A stretch of 64,000 nucleotides of DNA, taken from assembly GCA_963795555.1 (NCBI GenBank), contig CAWCHZ010000001.1, forward strand, positions 186,001 to 250,000. The letters run 5' to 3'. The position numbers and the translations under genes are program-made. This document shows positions 1-8,551 of this stretch, in pieces (the stretch's first letter is position 1; each line of letters begins with the position of its first letter). Under the pieces are notes generated by a model. The model saw only the letters and a program-made list of their open reading frames with translations. It was not told where the DNA came from and made no database searches. This DNA is from CAWCHZ01 sp963795555. Lineage in GTDB: Bacteria > Actinomycetota > Thermoleophilia > Solirubrobacterales > Solirubrobacteraceae.

Positions 1-1073
1 TGCCGCATTCCGGCGCCGGGAGCCTGGCGACGGTCGAGGGCTGGCTCGCCGACGCGGGCAACGGCCGCGTCGGCAGCGTGGTGGGCCGCTACTGGGCAAT
101 GGACCGCGACCGCCGCTGGGAGCGCACCCAGCGCGCCTATGACCTGCTCGTCGCGGGGACGGCGCCGCATTCCGCCGACAGCGGTGCGGCCGCGGTGCGC
201 AGCGCCTACGAGCGCGGCGAGAGCGACGAGTTCGTCGCGCCCACGCTGGTTGGGGCGGAGGCGCGAATCCGCCCGGGAAACTCGGTGATCTGCTTCAACT
301 TCCGTCCGGACCGGATGCGCCAGCTGGTGCGCGCGCTCGCCGACCCGCAGCTCGCGGAGATCGATCGTCACGGCGAGCCGCCGCTGCGGCGCCTGACGAC
401 GATGACCGAGTACGAGGAGGGCTGGCCGTATCCGGTCGCCTACCCACCGCAGCGTCCCGCGGCCACGCTTGCCGCGACGCTCGCGGCGCGCGGGATTCCC
501 CAGCTGCACGCCGCCGAGACCGAGAAGTACGCGCACGTGACGTACTTCTTCAACGGTGGCCAGGAGGCGCCATACGCCGGCGAGGAGCGTGAGCTGATCC
601 CCTCGCCGCGCGACGTGCCGACCTACGACCACAAGCCGGAAATGAGCGCCCCCGAGCTCGCGGCCGCGTTCGCCCGGCGCTGGCGCGACGAGCGTCCGGG
701 CTTCGGCATCATCAACTTCGCCAACGCCGACATGGTCGGCCACACCGGCGTGATCGAGGCCGCCATCAAGGCGGTCGAGACGGTCGATGACGGCCTGGGG
801 CTGGTTGTGGGCGCGATCCACGAGAGTGGCGGGGCGTGCGTGGTGACGGCCGATCACGGCAACGCCGATCACATGCTCGAGCCCGACGGCAGCCCCAACA
901 CGGCCCACTCCCTGAATCCCGTCCCGCTGATCGTGACGGTGCGCGAGGCGACGATCGCCGCGGGCGGCATCCTCGCCGACGTCGCGCCGACGGTGCTGGC
1001 GTTGCTGGGCATCGAGCAGCCGCCAGCGATGACCGGCCGGTCGCTCATCTCAGCGCCCTCGGGTGGGCGCTGA
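1..1073 (+). CDS. gpmI: 2,3-bisphosphoglycerate-independent phosphoglycerate mutase, 5'-truncated by window edge
   Basis: The reading frame is open from base 3, so the start lies upstream of the window. About 356 residues are visible of a protein usually near 510. The enzyme interconverts 3- and 2-phosphoglycerate in glycolysis, using two metal ions and a phosphoserine. Family landmarks in order are GRYWAMDRDRRWER (lid/substrate region), CFNFRPDRMRQL, the YAHVTYFFNGG stretch and the C-terminal metal-binding TADHGNADH. The catalytic serine region would be in the missing N-terminal part. The 3' end runs into a short repeat that copies the stop codon. Confidence 0.95.
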   Translation, partial: PHSGAGSLATVEGWLADAGNGRVGSVVGRYWAMDRDRRWERTQRAYDLLVAGTAPHSADSGAAAVRSAYERGESDEFVAPTLVGAEARIRPGNSVICFNFRPDRMRQLVRALADPQLAEIDRHGEPPLRRLTTMTEYEEGWPYPVAYPPQRPAATLAATLAARGIPQLHAAETEKYAHVTYFFNGGQEAPYAGEERELIPSPRDVPTYDHKPEMSAPELAAAFARRWRDERPGFGIINFANADMVGHTGVIEAAIKAVETVDDGLGLVVGAIHESGGACVVTADHGNADHMLEPDGSPNTAHSLNPVPLIVTVREATIAAGGILADVAPTVLALLGIEQPPAMTGRSLISAPSGGR

Positions 1074-1154
1074 GGGGCTGTACGCCGCGGGTGCCGGGCG
1101 CGCCGCGGTGGGCGCTGAGGGGCTGTCGCCGCCGGTGCCGGGTGGGCGCTGAGG
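1062..1154. repeat. Three copies of a 14-bp stop-codon repeat at the gpmI 3' end
   Basis: GGTGGGCGCTGAGG occurs at 1062-1075, 1107-1120 and 1141-1154. Each copy contains the TGA that ends gpmI in the first copy. Flanking bases (a ggctgt and ggtgccg pattern) are also partly repeated, giving units of 45 and 34 bp. Confidence 0.85.
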
Positions 1155-1207
1155 GATTATTGGCGGGATCGCTGCTATCGTCGCCACTGCGCGAGCGCTC
1201 TTCGCTG

Positions 1208-1690
1208 ATGTCCCCGATCACGACTGAACAGCCCGCCGCCCATCTGACTCCCACGGAGCTCGATGCCTGGCGGGGCCTCCTACGCGCCCACGCGGCGCTC
1301 TTCAAGGCGCTCGACGCCGAGCTCGAGGAGGCGCACGGGATCAGCCTGTCCTCCTATGAGGTGCTGCTGCGCCTCGAGGACGCCGAGGACCACAAGATGC
1401 GGATGTGCGACCTCGCCAGCTCGGTGCTGCTCAGCCGCAGCGGCCTGACGCGGCTGGCCGACCGCCTCGAGCGCGAGGGCCTGATCGAGCGGGTGAGCTG
1501 CGACTGCGACGCGCGCGGCGCGTTCGCGATGCTGACCGACAGCGGCCGTCAGATCCTGGCCGCCGCCCGTCCCACGCATCTGCAGGCGATCCGCCGCCGT
1601 TACCTCAGCCACTTCGACGAGCAGGAGCTGGCCGAGCTCGGCTGCTACTGGCGTCGGCTGCTCGACGAGCCCACCGCGCTGGCGGGCTGA
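1208..1690 (+). CDS. MarR-family transcriptional regulator
   Basis: A 160-residue winged-helix protein of usual MarR length. The N-terminal helix (HAALFKALDAEL) leads into a helix-turn-helix (MRMCDLASSVLLSRSGLTRLADRLEREGLI) and a beta-wing containing the unusual cysteine pair CDCD. The ATG at 1208 is the only start that gives a normal MarR N-terminus; the upstream part of the same frame is gpmI shadow and repeat. MarR proteins bind DNA as dimers and release it on ligand binding or oxidation. The C-x-C in the wing is a possible redox or metal site, which is inference. Its target is not evident, since Hsp20 downstream has its own promoter. Confidence 0.85.
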   Translation: MSPITTEQPAAHLTPTELDAWRGLLRAHAALFKALDAELEEAHGISLSSYEVLLRLEDAEDHKMRMCDLASSVLLSRSGLTRLADRLEREGLIERVSCDCDARGAFAMLTDSGRQILAAARPTHLQAIRRRYLSHFDEQELAELGCYWRRLLDEPTALAG

Positions 1691-1842
1691 GGGCCCTGGC
1701 GGCCTGAGGACCCGGGCGGGCTGCGAGCCCGGAGCGGTCCACGGCTCATCGTCGGCCGGTGCAGCGCGGAGCACAGCGATCGCCCGGGTCCGCGCGCATA
1801 CCCCTGAGAGGCTCCGACGGGCCCGCGGGGGCGCGGTATGAT

Positions 1843-1871
1843 TTGACAAGAACCCACTTAGATTTCATAAT
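1843..1871 (+). promoter_or_regulatory. Sigma-A-type promoter of the Hsp20 gene
   Basis: TTGACA (1843-1848), a 17-base spacer, then CATAAT (1866-1871). It lies 38 bases before the Hsp20 ATG and is unusually AT-rich for this window. An imperfect CTTAG/CTAAG inverted pair flanks the start region and could be an operator. No clear HAIR or CIRCE element is seen. Confidence 0.75.
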
Positions 1872-1909
1872 CCCCTACAACGGGTGCTTCCTAAGTCCAG
1901 GAGGTTGAC

Positions 1910-2410
1910 ATGGCACTTGTTCGCTGGGAGCCGATCCGCGAGTTGGGGACGCTCCAGCAGGAGATGAATCGTCTCTTCAACACATTCTTCGACGCGCCTG
2001 GCGGCGGGCCGGGCAACGGGGGGCCGGTGCGGCGTTGGACGCCGGCGATCGACCTGCTCGAGACCGATGACCACTTCATCCTGCGCGCCGACCTGCCGGG
2101 CATGAGCGAGCAGGACGTCAACATCGAGCTCGAGGACAACGTGCTGCTGATCACTGGGGAGCGCAAGGCCGAGCACGAGGAGAAGAAGGAGGGCTATTAC
2201 CGCGTCGAGCGTTCGTTTGGCTCCTTCGCGCGGTCGCTGACGCTGCCCGAGGGCGTTGACAGCAGCAAGGTGAGCTTCGATCGCGGCGTGCTCGAGGTGC
2301 GGATCCCCAAGCCCGAACAGCGCAAGCCACAGCGCGTCTCGATCAGCGTTGGGGGAGGCGCGGGAGCCGGGACGATCGAGGGCCGCGAGACCGCCGACCA
2401 AGGGTCCTAG
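1910..2410 (+). CDS. Hsp20/alpha-crystallin small heat-shock protein
   Basis: A 166-residue ATP-independent holdase chaperone. The N-terminus (WEPIRELGTLQQEMNRLF) is typical of bacterial Hsp20. The alpha-crystallin domain spans roughly residues 42-145, beginning at TPAIDLLETDDHFILRADLP and including the GVLEVRIPK strand that carries the family's G-x-L motif. The ATG is set by a strong AGGAGG Shine-Dalgarno 6 bases upstream, which is rare in this window where many genes look leaderless. A clear TTGACA-17-CATAAT promoter precedes it, suggesting a single-gene transcript. Confidence 0.95.
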   Translation: MALVRWEPIRELGTLQQEMNRLFNTFFDAPGGGPGNGGPVRRWTPAIDLLETDDHFILRADLPGMSEQDVNIELEDNVLLITGERKAEHEEKKEGYYRVERSFGSFARSLTLPEGVDSSKVSFDRGVLEVRIPKPEQRKPQRVSISVGGGAGAGTIEGRETADQGS

Positions 2411-2478
2411 CGGGACTCAACGCTGGGCAGACGCAGGTGACGCGGGGTCCGCGACGGGGTCGCGGGCCCTGCGATTTG

Positions 2479-2484
2479 TAGGCT
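2479..2484 (+). promoter_or_regulatory. -10 element for leaderless tgt transcript
   Basis: TAGGCT ends 6 bases before the GTG start of tgt, so the expected transcription start coincides with the start codon. No Shine-Dalgarno is present. Confidence 0.5.
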
Positions 2485-2490
2485 CCGAGC

Positions 2491-3726
2491 GTGGAGCGCT
2501 TCACGATCGAGCATCGCGATCGCTCGTCGCGAGCGCGCGCCGGCGTGATCGCGACGGCGCATGGAGCGATCCGCACGCCGGCGTTCGTGCCGCTGGCGAC
2601 GAAGGGCGTCGTCAAGGGCCTGGAGGCCCACGAGGCGCGGACGCTGGGCTTCGACATGCTGCTCGGCAACACCTTCCACCTCCATCTGGCACCGGGCGAG
2701 GAGGTGATCCGGGGGCTCGGCGGCCTGCACCGCTTCATGTGCTGGCAGCACCCGCTGATCACCGACTCGGGTGGCTTCCAGGTCTTCTCGATGGGCCACG
2801 GGACGGTCGCCGACGAGATCAAGGGACGGGCCCCGTCGGGTCCCGAGCGCGCTGGCGCGATCATCGCGATCGACGAGCAGGGCGTGCGCTTCCGCTCCTA
2901 CATCGATGGCGTGACGCGGTTCCTCTCGCCGGAGGTGTCGATGGCCGTGCAGGCGGCGCTGGGCTCGGACATCGCGCTGGTCTTCGACGAGTGCACGCCA
3001 TTCCATGTCACGCGCGAGTACACGCGGCGCTCCACCGAGCGCACGCATCGCTGGCTGGAGCGCTGCCTGACCTGGCACGGCGAGCACGGCCCCGACGGCC
3101 AGCTCGTCTACGGGATCGTGCAGGGCGGGGTGTACGAGGATCTGCGGCGCGAGTCGGCCCAGGCGGTGGCCGCCAGCAGGTGCGCGGGAATCGCGGTCGG
3201 CGGCTCGCTCGGACGCGACAAGGCGCAGATGCACGAGGTCGTCGGCTGGACGACCGCCGAGCTGCCCGACGACAGGCCGCGCCACCTGCTGGGCATCGGC
3301 GAGATCGACGACCTGATCATCGGCGTCAGGCTCGGCATCGACACCTTCGACTGCGCGATGCCGACGCGGCTGGGGCGTCACGGAATGGCGCTCATCCCCG
3401 ATCCAGCACGGCGCTGGCGGGTGGACCTGACGGGGGCGCGCTGGATCCGGGCCGATGAGCCGATCCTCGCCGGCTGCGTCTGCCCGGCCTGTGCGGGCGG
3501 CTACAGCCGCGCGTACCTGGCTCACCTGCTGCGCCAGCGCGAGCTGACTGGCATGCGTCTGCTGACGTTGCACAACCTGAGCTTCGTCGCGCAGCTGATG
3601 GCGACATTGCGCGACGCCATCGCGGCGGGGACATTGGACCGCGTCGGCGACGCTCTGCTGGCGGGCGCGCCACCGACGCTCGGCCAGACCGCGCCACCGG
3701 CGGGCGCGCCACCGACGCTCGGCTAG
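2491..3726 (+). CDS. tgt: tRNA-guanine(34) transglycosylase
   Basis: Exchanges guanine 34 for a queuosine precursor in GUN-anticodon tRNAs. The 411 residues fit the bacterial family (about 375) plus a repeat-derived tail. Visible motifs: DSGGFQVF with Asp92, VYGIVQGGVYEDLR, GIDTFDCAMPTR near residues 283-292 holding the nucleophile region, and a complete zinc site (Cys329, Cys331, Cys334, His361). The GTG start gives the normal MERFTIEHRD N-terminus. The last 24 residues come from a 39-bp tandem repeat in which a C-to-T change turns CAG into the TAG stop. No queuosine biosynthesis or salvage genes are seen nearby. Confidence 0.95.
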   Translation: MERFTIEHRDRSSRARAGVIATAHGAIRTPAFVPLATKGVVKGLEAHEARTLGFDMLLGNTFHLHLAPGEEVIRGLGGLHRFMCWQHPLITDSGGFQVFSMGHGTVADEIKGRAPSGPERAGAIIAIDEQGVRFRSYIDGVTRFLSPEVSMAVQAALGSDIALVFDECTPFHVTREYTRRSTERTHRWLERCLTWHGEHGPDGQLVYGIVQGGVYEDLRRESAQAVAASRCAGIAVGGSLGRDKAQMHEVVGWTTAELPDDRPRHLLGIGEIDDLIIGVRLGIDTFDCAMPTRLGRHGMALIPDPARRWRVDLTGARWIRADEPILAGCVCPACAGGYSRAYLAHLLRQRELTGMRLLTLHNLSFVAQLMATLRDAIAAGTLDRVGDALLAGAPPTLGQTAPPAGAPPTLG

Positions 3727-3777
3727 ACCGCGCCACCGGCGGGCGCGCCACCGACGCTCGGCCAGACCGCGCCACCG
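3661..3777. repeat. Three 39-bp tandem repeats over the tgt 3' end
   Basis: Units lie at 3661-3699, 3700-3738 and 3739-3777 and are identical except for one base: the middle copy has TAG where the others have CAG, and this is the tgt stop. A fourth partial copy (3778-3789) again has CTAG, and its complement is the stop of the converging kinase gene. Confidence 0.95.
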
Positions 3778-3785
3778 ACGCTCGG

Positions 3786-5009
<1,224 letters not shown>

Positions 5010-5049
5010 CGCTGCGCTCCACTGCCGCCGCTGGCGCGGCCGCCGGCGC

Positions 5050-5640
5050 TCACGTTCCACCGCCCGTGCCGCCGGCGCCGTTGCCCCCGCCAGCGCCGCC
5101 ACCCGAGCCCGCGCCGCCACCGCTGCCGCCGCCCGTCGTGCCGGCGCTCGTGCTGGTCGTGCCGCCGGTGCCACCGGTCCCGCCGGTGCCGGTCGACGTG
5201 CCGCCCTGGCCGCCGGACGAGGTGCCGCCGCCATTGCTGGGGGTTGTCGTGGGAGTCGTGGTCGAGGTGGTCGTCGGGGTGCTCGTCGAAGTGGTGGTGG
5301 TCGTGCTGGTCGTCGTCGGCGTGGTCGTCGACGAGCTGGCGGGGGTGCACTTGGCCGTCACCTGGCGGCTGAGGTTGTCGACGCCGCTCTGCACGCGCTG
5401 AAGCAGCGCGCCGTCGACGTTCGCCGGCAGCTGCGCGACGTCCTGGGTCAGGCGGCTGAGTGCGTCCTGGCTCGCGCTGCAGCTCTGGTTGGCCACGGCC
5501 GAGCTCAGCGTGTTGAGGTCGCTGAGCAGCGTGCCCGCGGATGCCCGCGGGATCAGCGAGCTGCTGGTCGAGCCGCACGCCACGAGCACGGCGCAGGCCA
5601 TGCCCAGGACGGCGGCGATGGCGACACGAACGAAGCCCAT
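5050..5640 (-). CDS. Predicted lipoprotein with Thr-rich and Gly-rich tail
   Basis: 196 residues. The signal peptide ends in a lipobox (VLVAC, Cys22), so it is probably lipid-anchored outside the membrane. Residues 25-105 form a small helical domain with two further cysteines. Then come a Ser/Thr-Pro linker (T-T-x repeats, residues 108-136) and a Gly/Thr/Ser-rich low-complexity tail to the end. No known enzymatic domain is recognised. It sits 40 bp upstream of the broken kinase on the same strand, so it may be a sensor or envelope partner of that kinase; this is inference from position only. Confidence 0.7.
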   Translation of the reverse strand: MGFVRVAIAAVLGMACAVLVACGSTSSSLIPRASAGTLLSDLNTLSSAVANQSCSASQDALSRLTQDVAQLPANVDGALLQRVQSGVDNLSRQVTAKCTPASSSTTTPTTTSTTTTTSTSTPTTTSTTTPTTTPSNGGGTSSGGQGGTSTGTGGTGGTGGTTSTSAGTTGGGSGGGAGSGGGAGGGNGAGGTGGGT

Positions 5641-5652
5641 CGCAGGCGCATG

Positions 5653-6388
5653 CTACTGACCATGCCAGAGCCGCTCGGCGAGCACCCTCGGCAGGCCGGC
5701 TGCGACGATCGCGCGCGCCGCCGCGTCGACGTCGTAGTCGCTGCGCTGGAAGCTGGCCGTCCAGCGCTCGGTGTCGAGTACCAGCCACGCCGCACGCCGG
5801 TCGCCGTCGCGGGGCTGTCCGACGCTGCCCGGGTTGATCAGCCACTGTCCCACCGCGATCGAGATATCCTCGCCGGCGGCGCGCAGCTCGCGCTGAACAG
5901 ACGCCTCGGAGCGCGAGAAGGTCATCGCCAGGTGCGAGTGGCCGATCAGGCAGACGCGGTGCGCCTGGGCGTCGAGACAAGACGCGGCCAGTCCGGGCGT
6001 GAGAGACGTACTCCCAGACGGGGTCCCGGGGGCTGGCATGGTAGAGCCCGACCTCGCTGCTGAGCCATGCCGGCTCGAGGGCCCGCAGATAGTCCAGGTG
6101 GACCGCGTCGAGCTGCGCGCGGGTCCAGCGGGCGGCCGCCGCGGCCGCCCGGGAGAACTCGCCCGGCGGGAGATCGCCGCGCACGCAGAGATCGTGGTTG
6201 CCGACGAGGCAGACATCACAGCGCTCGCGGACCAACGCCACGCATGGTCCCGGATCGGCGCCGTAGCCCACGATGTCGCCGAGGCACCAGAGCTCCTGCA
6301 CATCGGCGCGCTCCACGTCTGCGAGCACCGCCTCCAGCGCCTGGCGGTTGCCGTGGATGTCGGAAGAGGACACCACCGCGACGCGCAT
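5653..6388 (-). pseudogene. Metallophosphoesterase (YfcE/MJ0936-like), single frameshift
   Basis: A calcineurin-like phosphoesterase of about 245 residues read in two frames. The first part, from ATG 6388, has SSDIHGN, CLGDIVGYGADP, GNHD and HASPRDPVWEYV. The second part has LIGHSHLAM and NPGSVGQPRDGD, then runs to the stop at 5653. All metal-binding motifs are present. The join is near 5997-6006, where removing one base restores a continuous EYVLTPGLAAS. One indel in a gene with otherwise perfect motifs points to a sequence error or a very recent mutation. The neighbouring kinase is also broken, so this stretch may be poorly resolved. Confidence 0.8.
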
Positions 6389-6443
6389 CTCTACAGTCTG
6401 GCCGGTGCGCGCCTGCCGTCGCAGCCCGGGTCCGATCGGCACC

Positions 6444-7673
6444 ATGCTCGGCGCGTTCGCGATCGCTGAGCTGGCCGCTTCCCTCCTGCGTCCACGGCAG
6501 CCACCGGTCGCGCCGACGCCGCTGAGCCCAAGGACGTTCTTCAGCGGCGAGCAGATCGCCCGGGCGCGCGCCTATCGCCGTCCCCAGCTCGCACTCGGCA
6601 TTGCCCATGGACTGAGCGCGGCGACGACGCTGGGCTGGCTGACACGGCGCGGGTGCCGATCGCGGTCGGCGCGGCCGCTTGGCGATGCCGGCGCGGCGGT
6701 CTGCCTGGCGGCCGTCCTGGAGCTGGTGTCGCTGCCCTTCTCGGCGATCGGGCATCACCGCGCTCGGCAGGTCGATCTGGCCACCCAGGGGTGGTCGGAC
6801 TGGGCGACCGATGAGCTCAGGTCGACCGCCGTGACGGCCGCGCTCGGCGCGCCGATCGGTGCGGGGCTGCTCGCGCTGACGCGCCGCTGTCCGGATCGCT
6901 GGTGGGCGCCGGGCGCGGCTGGCGCGGTCGGGCTCGCGGCCGCGATGACCTACGCCGCGCCGGTGGCGCTCGATCCGCTCTTCAACCGCTTCACCGTCCT
7001 GCCGGCGGGACCCGCGCGCAGCGACGTGCTCGAGCTCGCCGCGCGTGCGGGCGTGGATGTCGGCGAGGTCTACGTGGTCGACGCCAGCCGTCGCACGGCG
7101 GCCGCGAACGCCTATGTCACGGGGCTGCGCGCGACCAAGCGGGTCGTGCTCTACGACACGCTGCTGGAGCGCTTCAGCCCGGCCGAGCTGCGGCTGGTCG
7201 TCGCCCACGAGCTGGCTCACGTGCGCAACCGGGACATCCCGCGGGGGCTGGCGTTCGGCGCGATCGTGGCACTGCCGTCGACGCTCGCCGCCCAGCACCT
7301 CGCGCAGCGGCTGCAGGGCCACGGCGCGCCGCGGCGGGATCGCGGCGAGGAGCTGGCGCTGGCGAGCATCGCGCTGGCCTTTGGCGTCGTCTCGGCGCTC
7401 ACCGGCATCGCGGCGAGCCGGCTGTCACGCGCCGTCGAGCGGGCGGCCGACAGCTTTGCCCTGCGGCTGACCGGAGAGCCCGAGCCCTTCGTCGCCTTCG
7501 AGCGGCGGATCGTGCGGCAGAACCTGGCCGATCCAGCGCCACCGCGCTGGCTGACCGCGCTGCTGAGCTCGCATCCGCCGACGATCGAGCGGATCGGCGC
7601 CGCCGTGACGTTCGCACGCGAGCGCGGCGATCGACGCGAGGCGATGCTGCTCGGGCTCGACGGGGCCGACTGA
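6444..7673 (+). CDS. M48-family (Ste24-like) membrane metalloprotease
   Basis: About 409 residues. Hydrophobic segments in the N-terminal half are followed by the zinc protease signature VVAHELAHVRNRD (HExxH) and the third ligand region ERAADSFAL, as in CAAX prenyl protease/HtpX-type membrane peptidases. It probably acts on membrane or prenylated proteins; substrates are unknown. ATG 6444 was chosen; a GTG near 6402 would add about 14 residues. It is divergent from the phosphoesterase, with a 55-bp gap. The coding 3' end merges with two perfect 44-bp tandem repeats that carry extra TGA stops. Confidence 0.85.
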   Translation: MLGAFAIAELAASLLRPRQPPVAPTPLSPRTFFSGEQIARARAYRRPQLALGIAHGLSAATTLGWLTRRGCRSRSARPLGDAGAAVCLAAVLELVSLPFSAIGHHRARQVDLATQGWSDWATDELRSTAVTAALGAPIGAGLLALTRRCPDRWWAPGAAGAVGLAAAMTYAAPVALDPLFNRFTVLPAGPARSDVLELAARAGVDVGEVYVVDASRRTAAANAYVTGLRATKRVVLYDTLLERFSPAELRLVVAHELAHVRNRDIPRGLAFGAIVALPSTLAAQHLAQRLQGHGAPRRDRGEELALASIALAFGVVSALTGIAASRLSRAVERAADSFALRLTGEPEPFVAFERRIVRQNLADPAPPRWLTALLSSHPPTIERIGAAVTFARERGDRREAMLLGLDGAD

Positions 7674-7755
7674 CGGGGCGCCCTCGGGCGACTGACGGAA
7701 CGCGGCCGAGCGACTGACGGGGCGCCCTCGGGCGACTGACGGAACGCGGCCGAGC
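7668..7755. repeat. Two perfect 44-bp tandem repeats at convergent gene ends
   Basis: Units at 7668-7711 and 7712-7755 are identical. A third partial copy begins GAC at 7756 but continues TAG instead of TGA, and its complement is the stop codon of the opposing DUF3467 gene. The first unit contains the M48 stop. Confidence 0.95.
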
Positions 7756-7757
7756 GA

Positions 7758-8060
7758 CTAGTCCGAGCTGTCGCCAGGGTACTCGGGGAGGTTCTTGATG
7801 CCCTCCCGCGTCTGCCATTTGGCGAAGTTGTCTTCCATCGCCTCGATCAGCTCGCGCATGAACTTCGGCGAGAGGTTGATGCGCGAGACGACGACACCGG
7901 GCACCTCCTCCTCGTCGACCTCATGATCGACGCGCGCGAAGGTGATCGTGAACTCGTACTCCGAATGCGAGACGTTGGCGAAGTTGGCGTAGCGACCTGC
8001 CATCAACTTCGGCGAGAAGTGGATGTTTATGCGGCGTTCCTGTCCGCTCTCGTCCGGCAT
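7758..8060 (-). CDS. DUF3467 family protein
   Basis: 100 residues matching the small conserved DUF3467 family: INIHFSPKLMAGRYANFANV, then EFTITFARVD and VSRINLSPKFMRELIEAMEDN, covering nearly the whole protein. The biochemical function of the family is unknown. The ATG at 8060 is supported by an AGGAG Shine-Dalgarno about 8 bases upstream on this strand. It is divergent from rlmH and converges with the M48 protease across the 44-bp repeats. Its TAG stop lies in a CTAG that also closes the last repeat copy. Confidence 0.8.
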   Translation of the reverse strand: MPDESGQERRINIHFSPKLMAGRYANFANVSHSEYEFTITFARVDHEVDEEEVPGVVVSRINLSPKFMRELIEAMEDNFAKWQTREGIKNLPEYPGDSSD

Positions 8061-8126
8061 CTGCACATCTCCTGAGCGATGACGATCCCCGCGCCGGTGA
8101 GTGGGACGACGGCGCTGGTCTACGGC

Positions 8127-8132
8127 TAGTAT
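8127..8132 (+). promoter_or_regulatory. -10 element for leaderless rlmH transcript
   Basis: TAGTAT ends 6 bases before the rlmH GTG, the same spacing as at tgt, bioB and the SigX5-type sigma gene. Confidence 0.55.
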
Positions 8133-8138
8133 CGCACC

Positions 8139-8549
8139 GTGCGAATCATCGTCGTGGCGGTGGGGCGCCTGAGACCCCCATTCGCCGACGATGTCGCGCA
8201 CTACGAGCGCCTGCTCTCCCGCTATGCCCGCGTCGAGCTGATCGAGCTGCGCGAGGATGAGCAGACCCCGCGTCGGCTGCCTCAACGGGCATACGTCTGC
8301 CTGCTCGACGCCGCCGGCACGCAGTACGACTCGCCGGGGCTGAGCCGCTTTCTCGAGCAGCGACGCCAGAGCGGGCTGAACCTCGCCTTCGTGATCGGCG
8401 GCCCGTACGGCACGGCCCTGTCGGAGGGGGTCGACGAGCGGCTGTCGCTGGGACCGCTGACGCTGCCGCACCAGCTCGCACGCGTCGTGCTGCTCGAGCA
8501 GATCTACCGCGCGCATAAGATCCTCGCCGGCGCGCCCTACCACCACTGA
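8139..8549 (+). CDS. rlmH: 23S rRNA (pseudouridine-1915-N3)-methyltransferase
   Basis: A SPOUT-class methyltransferase that methylates pseudouridine 1915 in helix 69 of 23S rRNA. At 136 residues it is slightly shorter than the E. coli protein. The knotted SAM-binding region is clear: LAFVIGGPYG near residues 87-96, then LSLGPLTLPHQLARVVLLEQ and the invariant C-terminus YRAHKILAGAPYHH. The start is GTG with no Shine-Dalgarno and a TAGTAT box just upstream. argS follows 2 bases after the stop, so the two are almost certainly co-transcribed. Confidence 0.95.
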   Translation: MRIIVVAVGRLRPPFADDVAHYERLLSRYARVELIELREDEQTPRRLPQRAYVCLLDAAGTQYDSPGLSRFLEQRRQSGLNLAFVIGGPYGTALSEGVDERLSLGPLTLPHQLARVVLLEQIYRAHKILAGAPYHH

Positions 8550-8551
8550 CC

